Assembly (NCBI GenBank): GCA_013330915.1
Contig: DUHK01000099.1
Coordinates: 1-10,215 of the forward strand
DNA length: 10,215 bases
Origin: Methanosphaera sp.
Lineage (GTDB): Archaea > Methanobacteriota > Methanobacteria > Methanobacteriales > Methanobacteriaceae
Direction of reading: 5' to 3'
Shown here: piece after piece, positions 6,031 through 10,215 of the stretch
How the letters are laid out: each line of letters opens with the position of its first letter
Position numbering within the stretch: position 1 is the first letter of the stretch
Made by a program: the position numbers and the translations under genes
Notes under the pieces: model-generated
Databases searched by the model: none
Seen by the model: the letters and a program-made list of their open reading frames with translations, nothing else
What the model was told of the DNA's origin: nothing

Positions 6031-6780
6031 TTGAAAGTTTTTGGTGTAACAGGTCTTCCTGGTTCGGGAAAAAGTATTATTTCAAGAATCGCTAAAAAGG
6101 ATGGCATTTATACAATAAGCATGGGTGATGTAATCCGTAAGGAAGCGGAAAAACAAAACTGTACAACCGGTGAAGCTGCAGTTAATTTAAGGAAACGTTA
6201 TGGAGATAACGTTGTAGCCGATAGATGCATTCAGGAAATATTTAATCATTCACGAAACAGACACAACAATAAGCATATGATTAAAAAGATTCATAAATCG
6301 GATAACAGATACCAGGCCCCGAAAAAATATAAAAAGATAGAACAGGACGTTTACATCATTGAAGGAATACGTAGTCCTGATGAAGTTGAATATTTCAGAA
6401 AAAGATTCAAAAACTTCAAGATTATAGCCATACATGCAAACCCCCAAGAAAGATTCAACAGGCTTGTCAGAAGAAAAAGAAGCGATGATTCCACAGATTA
6501 CAGGGTATTTCAGGAAAGAGACGAAAGGGAACTGAACTTTGGAATAGGAAATGTCATTGCAGAAGCAGATTACATGCTCATAAATGAAGGACATATACAG
6601 AAATTTAAAAATAAAGTGAGAGTACTGATTCAAAATGAAATCAAACCAAGATCCAAACATAAAAAACATCCAAATAAAATTAAAAACAAAATTAAACCCA
6701 ACAGAAGAACAAACAAAGGTAGAAAACAGTATACGAAATTTAATGGGCGAAAAGATTACAATAAGAAAAAGCGACGATGA
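6031..6780 (+). CDS. UPF0200 family P-loop protein (nucleotide kinase-like), C terminus out of frame
   Basis: This is an adenylate kinase/dephospho-CoA kinase-like P-loop protein of the archaeal UPF0200 family; its substrate is not established from sequence. The Walker A motif is GLPGSGKS (8-15). Other family blocks are MGDVIRKEA (31-39), IIEGIRSPDEVEYF (109-122), IHANPQERF (134-142), RRKRSDD (147-153) and RDERELNFGIGNVIAEADYMLINEG (163-187). A Lys/His/Asn-rich insert of about 30 residues (about 75-106) interrupts the usual spacing before EGIR. The family domain ends near residue 204. The last 45 residues, 22 of them Lys or Arg, resemble no domain and are the out-of-frame reading of the UPF0201 coding region. 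In Methanothermobacter (MTH_434) UPF0200 and UPF0201 are one protein, from memory, so this tail probably arises from a frameshift. The phosphopantothenate synthetase gene just upstream hints at a CoA-related role, but this is only context. Confidence 0.85.
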   Translation: MKVFGVTGLPGSGKSIISRIAKKDGIYTISMGDVIRKEAEKQNCTTGEAAVNLRKRYGDNVVADRCIQEIFNHSRNRHNNKHMIKKIHKSDNRYQAPKKYKKIEQDVYIIEGIRSPDEVEYFRKRFKNFKIIAIHANPQERFNRLVRRKRSDDSTDYRVFQERDERELNFGIGNVIAEADYMLINEGHIQKFKNKVRVLIQNEIKPRSKHKKHPNKIKNKIKPNRRTNKGRKQYTKFNGRKDYNKKKRR

Positions 6781-7039
6781 TTATTTGATTGTTGAGGATG
6801 ACCTATCCTCTTTGTCAATTATACGAAAGCTAATCATTAAAAACGAGATGGAAGAACTGGCCAGAAATATATTTGAAAAAAACAAGAAGGAAAACAGTAT
6901 TACTTTCTTTATCAACAAGCAAGCAGCATACAACAACATGTTTCATATGATTGATGAAAACATGTCTCCTCTTGGTGATATAGAAATAACAATTGAAAGT
7001 AATGATTCGGAAGAAGTAATTGAATGGATTACTTCTTAA
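6635..7039 (+). CDS. UPF0201 family RNA-binding-like protein (start overlaps UPF0200)
   Basis: This is an archaeal UPF0201 domain, related to small proteins described as RNA-binding or exosome-associated; the biochemical role is uncertain. Family marks are the opening strand followed by NPTE (21-24), a helix with KVENSIRNL (28-36), FFINKQAAY (91-99), PLGDIEITI (112-120) and the terminal IEWI (129-132). As drawn, it starts at ATG 6635 and overlaps UPF0200 by 146 bp in the +1 frame. No convincing ribosome site precedes ATG 6635; the nearest is GTGAG, about 14 bases upstream. The gene may instead be the second half of a fused UPF0200/UPF0201 protein of about 335 residues, split by one base at the A6 run 6661-6666. 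Its stop overlaps the dph6 stop on the other strand. Confidence 0.82.
   Translation: MKSNQDPNIKNIQIKLKTKLNPTEEQTKVENSIRNLMGEKITIRKSDDDYLIVEDDLSSLSIIRKLIIKNEMEELARNIFEKNKKENSITFFINKQAAYNNMFHMIDENMSPLGDIEITIESNDSEEVIEWITS
6661..6666 (+). other. A6 run: likely frameshift point between UPF0200 and UPF0201
   Basis: In the UPF0200 frame the run reads K211-K212 and then continues as the basic tail. Removing one A makes the same frame read H-K-N-I-Q-I-K-L-K-T-K-L-N-P-T-E, which passes directly from the end of the UPF0200 domain into the first UPF0201 strand. The shift needed is +1. Possible causes are a sequencing or assembly indel, a true split of an ancestral fused gene, or slippage during transcription or translation. 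Confidence 0.6.
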
Positions 7040-7737
7040 TCATCTATACTATAATCATATTTTTCAATGAGGTGGGCTTTCCGGATATCATATGTTCCAT
7101 TATCAAAGTGCCAGTTAATGTCTGCCTCATCTATTACTATTTTTCTATCGTAGAATGGTGCATCCAAAACCAATGTTTCCGCTTCACCACCCTCAAATGC
7201 AGGATGGATACCGTATTTTTTACTTAATTCAAGTAGTTTATTAAGACTTTCATGTGTTATAGTTTTTCCCAGCCATGTCTCATCCAGACCATAAGCTGAA
7301 ACACTTGTGATTATGACTTCAAATCCCGAATCAACTATTTCTTTCATGTATTCTATGGGATCTTTATGCCATAATGGAGATATTGAAAGCAAACCCAATT
7401 TTTTGCAAATGGAATCAATTCTTGATTTTTGGTATTCTGATTCTAATGCACCAGAATAAACAGCTTCAACCCCTTTTTCTTTAAGTTTTTCCAGCATCCT
7501 TTCAAGGTCATTAAGTTCCTCTTCCTTTACACCATCTGTTAAAACATCAATTGAAGGAATTTCCATTGCTGCAGAACAGTAATCCACCATATGTATGTCG
7601 GGCACGTGAAACATATATGATTCCTTGTTTCGTGAAACCATTGCAAGTAATGCATATATTTCATCACCGTTTTTCAAGGATTCATATACTGCCATGGTAC
7701 TGTCTTTACCTCCAGAATATAATATCACTGATTTCAT
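7036..7737 (-). CDS. dph6: Diphthine--ammonia ligase (Dph6), archaeal PP-loop ATPase
   Basis: This enzyme performs the last step of diphthamide formation on elongation factor 2: ATP-dependent amidation of diphthine with ammonia. The 233 residues match the short archaeal form (MJ0570 type), which lacks the extra C-terminal domains of the eukaryotic enzyme. The PP-loop is SGGKDS (8-13). Further family blocks are SYMFHVPD (40-47), SGALESEYQKSRID (95-108), PLW (121-123), GLDETWLG (150-157) and EGGEAETLVLDAP (182-194). The more usual form of the last block has Tyr where Ala186 is found. The start codon is at 7737-7735, with AGGAG (7750-7746) 8 bases upstream. The gene lies 65 bp behind the membrane-protein gene and is separated from it by T9 tracts. 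Its stop codon shares bases with the UPF0201 stop, leaving no spacer for a terminator outside the opposing gene. Confidence 0.92.
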   Translation of the reverse strand: MKSVILYSGGKDSTMAVYESLKNGDEIYALLAMVSRNKESYMFHVPDIHMVDYCSAAMEIPSIDVLTDGVKEEELNDLERMLEKLKEKGVEAVYSGALESEYQKSRIDSICKKLGLLSISPLWHKDPIEYMKEIVDSGFEVIITSVSAYGLDETWLGKTITHESLNKLLELSKKYGIHPAFEGGEAETLVLDAPFYDRKIVIDEADINWHFDNGTYDIRKAHLIEKYDYSIDD

Positions 7738-7750
7738 AAGTAAAACTCCT

Positions 7751-7802
7751 AAAAAAAAATAATTTTCTAAAAAAAAATGTTAGAAAGTGGATGAAAAAAA
7801 AA
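7751..7802 (-). terminator. Triple T9 terminator between the membrane protein and dph6
   Basis: On the minus strand three T9 runs occupy 7802-7794, 7777-7769 and 7759-7751. The first follows the stop codon of the membrane-protein gene directly, and the last abuts the dph6 ribosome site. A 6-bp pairing (TTTCTA with TAGAAA) loops out most of the middle run. U-tracts are archaeal termination signals, so most transcripts from upstream should end here. No TATA box fits within the 65-bp gap. Confidence 0.65.
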
Positions 7803-8960
7803 TTATTCTCTTCGTTTAGGTCTGAATCTAGGAGTTCCAGAATTTTTAGACCTTTTATTTTCTTTCCTACTTTCTTTTTTCTGTTTTGGTTGTTTATCTG
7901 ATTTAGATGAACGGTTGAATAATGAAAATCCTCTTTTAGTTTTTTCTTCTTTAGCTGTTTTGATTTCATCTTCTGATTTAAAATCATCAACAGTTAATTG
8001 TTTGAATCGTTTGTTAGAACCGATGTTTTGTTTTGGACTTTCATCAAATGATTCATCAAATATGTCAATGGAATTAGCTTTTCGTCTCCTGTTTCTTCTT
8101 GGAGATCCTTTATTTGTTCCAGGTACGACTTTTCTTTTGATATTTTCCTGTTCGGAAGGTTTTTTCTTTCTTTTCTTTCTGAAATTGTTGATAAATGTTA
8201 TGAGACTATCCACAAAGAAACCTGCAGCGGCTACAATTATTCCTAAAACTCCAGAGAATAAAATTATATTTATTCCATTAGGCATGAATTTGTTTAGGAA
8301 TGCAATTTGTGTTTCTGTAGGGCCTGTAACATTTAAAACTACCACGTCATTTTCGGATAATCTGTTCAATATTTTAGTCACATTGTTTGCCTGAACTGTC
8401 GCATTAGCACTCATCGAAGTGTATCTTAGGTGAGTGTATGTTTCACGACTGAATGTACTGTAAATACTGTTTAAAACTCCCTGAGGATCTCCACCTTCTG
8501 CGATAACCACAAGGAAAGTATTATTGTTCTGTTCTATAACATCTGTAATGTTCTCGTTACTGTTGTTTAGGGCTTGAGTTAACAGCCGCTTTTCTGTATC
8601 CGAATCAAATTCCTCATCTATCTTAATCGTTATTCCATTATAGTCTACTTTTTCAACTCCTCCTATTGAGGAGATGTTTTGGATTATTTGTGTTAAGTTT
8701 CCGTTCGTCGATAAATCTAGCTCTATTACATCAGTACCATCAACACTTTCTTCCACTATTGTTCTGGTAAAATCAGGTATGTCCTCCACTATTGGTGAAA
8801 GCAGGAAAGCTCCAGCAGCCAATCCCACTATTAAACCCAACAATATTACGGAAATTAAATTCTTTTTACCTATGTATGGTGTTAATAATGCTGTTGAAAA
8901 TACAAATAACATAGCTAGAATAAATAAAACCATCATTATAATGATTGTTAAAGCATCCAT
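7803..8960 (-). CDS. Membrane protein with sequon-rich external domain and long basic cytosolic tail
   Basis: I do not recognise this 385-residue protein. Predicted helices lie at about 5-28, 34-56 and 229-258. The positive loop GKKN (31-34) and RKKRKKK (261-267) should be cytosolic by the positive-inside rule. The 57-228 segment is then outside and the C-terminal 127 residues are in the cytosol. The outer domain alternates strands and helices, for example SIGGVEKVDYNGITIKI near 98-114, and holds eight N-x-S/T sequons (N88, N95, N132, N137, N146, N186, N193, N210). Archaeal AglB could glycosylate these. The tail (259-385) is Lys/Arg/Ser-rich with an acidic patch near 298-308 and looks disordered. 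A surface or envelope role is plausible but unproven. The start at 8960 has only a weak ribosome site (GTGGA). The dph6 gene follows on the same strand. Confidence 0.8.
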   Translation of the reverse strand: MDALTIIIMMVLFILAMLFVFSTALLTPYIGKKNLISVILLGLIVGLAAGAFLLSPIVEDIPDFTRTIVEESVDGTDVIELDLSTNGNLTQIIQNISSIGGVEKVDYNGITIKIDEEFDSDTEKRLLTQALNNSNENITDVIEQNNNTFLVVIAEGGDPQGVLNSIYSTFSRETYTHLRYTSMSANATVQANNVTKILNRLSENDVVVLNVTGPTETQIAFLNKFMPNGINIILFSGVLGIIVAAAGFFVDSLITFINNFRKKRKKKPSEQENIKRKVVPGTNKGSPRRNRRRKANSIDIFDESFDESPKQNIGSNKRFKQLTVDDFKSEDEIKTAKEEKTKRGFSLFNRSSKSDKQPKQKKESRKENKRSKNSGTPRFRPKRRE

Positions 8961-9020
8961 ATTTATCCACTCTCTAATGAATGATAATTAAAATCAATCA
9001 TTCTATGTTAAATTTTTTCA

Positions 9021-9036
9021 ATATTATAATATATTT
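9021..9036 (-). promoter_or_regulatory. TATA-like promoter for the minus-strand membrane-protein gene
   Basis: On the minus strand the sequence reads AAATATATTATAATAT, including the 12-bp palindrome ATATTATAATAT (9021-9032). Transcription would begin near 9000-9005, giving a leader of roughly 40 bases before the start at 8960. It lies in the 197-bp divergent gap (8961-9157), which holds no gene that I can support. Confidence 0.4.
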
Positions 9037-9095
9037 TGTAGATAATCCTATTTGTATTTAATTATTTTATATCTTTTAAAAAAGTAACAAAGATT

Positions 9096-9104
9096 ATTAT
9101 AAAA
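9096..9104 (+). promoter_or_regulatory. TATA-like promoter for the M42 aminopeptidase gene
   Basis: ATTATAAAA, preceded by the A-rich string AACAAAG as a possible TFB element, puts the transcription start near 9125-9128 and a leader of about 30 bases before ATG 9158. That leader contains GAGGT (9147-9151), 6 bases ahead of the start codon, as the ribosome site. Confidence 0.45.
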
Positions 9105-9157
9105 GTTGTAATATACTAAAATATAGAAACCAACATTATAAAAAAAGAGGTTTTACA

Positions 9158-10186
9158 ATGAAAGATTTATTAAAAAAATTATCAGAAGCATGCGGTATCT
9201 CCGGATTTGAAGATGAAATACGTGAAATACTTAAAGACGAATTAAAAGACTGTGTAGACGAAATGGAAACTGACCTCATGGGTAACCTAATCACCACACA
9301 TAAAGGTAAGGAAGGAAAACCTAGCGTAATGTTAGCTTCACACATGGATGAAGTCGGATTAATGGTTAGTTTCATTGACGACGAAGGATTCTTAAGATTT
9401 ATAAAAATCGGTGGAATCAACGACCAGATGTTATTAAACCAAAAAGTATACATTCAAACAGAAAACGGAGAAGTTCCTGGTATCATAGGCTCAAAACCAC
9501 CACACATAACCAGTGCAGAAGAAGCAAAGAAAATCATCACATACAAAAACATGTTTATCGACATCGGAGCCAAAGATAAGGAACAAGCAGAAAGTTTAGT
9601 TTCCGTGGGGGATGCAGTTGTATTCCACACCGACTTTGAAGAATGCTTAAACGACTTAGTGATGGGTAAAGCATTAGACAACCGTGTGGGTTGTGCCATC
9701 ATGACAAAAGTAATGCAACAACTGGACACTGATGCAACAGTATATGGTGTTGGAACCGTACAGGAAGAAGTGGGACTTAAAGGTGCAAAAACATCAGCAT
9801 TTAAACTAAACCCAGACATGGCTATAGCATTAGACGTGACAATTGCAGGAGATCACCCTGGAGTTAAAAAAGAAGAAGCACCAGTTAAAGCAGGTGAAGG
9901 ACCTGTTATCTCATTTGCAGATGCAAGTGGTAGAGGACTGATTACACATCCTATGATGAAAAAACTATTACTTGAAGCTGCCGAAGCAGCTGGAATAGAA
10001 TGTCAATTAGAAGTAGGTGACGGTGGAACTACAGATGCAACAGCTATCCACTTAACCCGTGAAGGAATTGCAACTGCAACCCTATCTGCTGGTTCAAGAT
10101 ATATCCACACACCTATAAGTGTTGTAAACCTTAAAGATATGGAAGATACTGTAAATCTCATATTAGAATTCTTAAAACGTTTATAA
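9158..10186 (+). CDS. M42 family metallo-aminopeptidase (TET/deblocking type)
   Basis: This is a cytosolic two-metal aminopeptidase of the M42 family. Family members usually assemble into tetrahedral dodecamers and trim peptides released by the proteasome. All expected metal and catalytic residues are present: H62 and D64 in ASHMDEVG, D174 in KALDNRVG, E203 and E204 in VQEEVGLKGA, D226 in ALDVT and H317 in SRYIHTP. The 342 residues are a normal full length. The segment between D64 and D174, including SKPPH at 112-116, fits the dimerisation domain typical of the family. The exact specificity (glutamyl, lysyl or leucyl) cannot be read from the motifs. ATG 9158 has GAGGT 6 bases upstream. The gene stands alone, divergent from the membrane-protein gene, and ends in a hairpin terminator. 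Confidence 0.95.
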   Translation: MKDLLKKLSEACGISGFEDEIREILKDELKDCVDEMETDLMGNLITTHKGKEGKPSVMLASHMDEVGLMVSFIDDEGFLRFIKIGGINDQMLLNQKVYIQTENGEVPGIIGSKPPHITSAEEAKKIITYKNMFIDIGAKDKEQAESLVSVGDAVVFHTDFEECLNDLVMGKALDNRVGCAIMTKVMQQLDTDATVYGVGTVQEEVGLKGAKTSAFKLNPDMAIALDVTIAGDHPGVKKEEAPVKAGEGPVISFADASGRGLITHPMMKKLLLEAAEAAGIECQLEVGDGGTTDATAIHLTREGIATATLSAGSRYIHTPISVVNLKDMEDTVNLILEFLKRL

Positions 10187-10215
10187 GTGCAAAAACACTT
10201 ATAAATACTTTTTTT
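10180..10215 (+). terminator. Hairpin plus T-run terminator after the M42 gene
   Basis: TTTATAAGTG (10180-10189) pairs perfectly with CACTTATAAA (10196-10205) around the loop CAAAAA, and a T7 run closes the window at 10209-10215. The stem includes the TAA stop codon. This is the only terminator here with a clear hairpin; the others are plain U-tracts. The T-run may continue beyond the window edge. Confidence 0.7.

Noticed and set aside
6655..6670. Programmed -1 ribosomal frameshifting at the A6 run.
   Set aside because: Going from the UPF0200 frame to the UPF0201 frame requires +1 (or -2), so a classic -1 slippery site would not produce the fusion.
7706..7990. A minus-strand open frame of 94 codons bridging the membrane-protein 3' end and the dph6 start.
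   Set aside because: It is the out-of-frame reading of the Lys-rich tail and the T9 tracts, giving runs of Lys and Phe. It has no ribosome site and resembles no family.
7915..8394. A plus-strand open frame of 159 codons opposite the membrane-protein gene.
   Set aside because: It lies wholly antisense to a gene with clear topology, and its Phe/Leu/Ser-rich content is what the complement of Lys/Glu codons gives.
9454..9819. A 121-codon minus-strand open frame opposite the M42 gene.
   Set aside because: It is antisense to the metal-ligand region of a clear peptidase and has no supporting signal.
1..10215. Mobile elements, attachment sites or CRISPR repeats.
   Set aside because: No transposase, integrase, long direct repeats or spaced repeats were seen; the gene set is housekeeping on both sides.

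Overview
The window is AT-rich, with long A/T-only spacers, and its gene content is archaeal. It carries the archaeal secF-secD pair in that order, the archaea-only phosphopantothenate synthetase (4-phosphopantoate--beta-alanine ligase), the archaeal UPF0200 and UPF0201 families, a short-form archaeal diphthamide synthetase (Dph6) and an M42 metallo-aminopeptidase. TATA-like boxes, oligo-T terminators and weak or absent Shine-Dalgarno (SD) sites agree with this. The UPF0200/UPF0201 arrangement and the base composition point to a methanogen of the order Methanobacteriales, perhaps Methanosphaera or Methanobrevibacter; that placement is inference. Most of the window is housekeeping chromosome. 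No mobile element, CRISPR array or RNA gene was seen.

Layout, left to right. (1) 55-1559, plus strand: argC (arginine biosynthesis) followed 11 bp later by a small flavodoxin, ending at a T9 tract. (2) 1744-2712, plus: two more flavodoxin-like genes. The first keeps the FMN-loop signatures and the second has lost most of them. Three T7 tracts follow. (3) 2940-5115, plus: secF and secD, overlapping by 14 bp, which form the SecDF accessory complex of the Sec translocon. (4) 5236-7039, plus: phosphopantothenate synthetase (CoA pathway), then a UPF0200 P-loop kinase-like gene and a UPF0201 RNA-binding-like gene. The last two overlap in different frames, and removing one A from an A6 run would fuse them into one protein. 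(5) 8960-7036, minus: a three-helix membrane protein with a sequon-rich external domain and a long basic cytosolic tail, three T9 terminator tracts, then the Dph6 gene. The Dph6 stop codon interlocks with the UPF0201 stop codon from the other strand. (6) 9158-10186, plus: an M42 aminopeptidase reading away from a shared promoter region and ending in a perfect hairpin plus T-run.

The genes do not form one pathway. Two local links are plausible: SecF with SecD (certain complex partners), and phosphopantothenate synthetase with the UPF0200 kinase-like protein (co-directional neighbours, function inferred only). The most notable points are the broken or overlapping UPF0200/UPF0201 gene, the decaying third flavodoxin, the triple T9 tract before dph6 and the sequon-rich membrane protein. 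I saw no clearly new multi-gene system.
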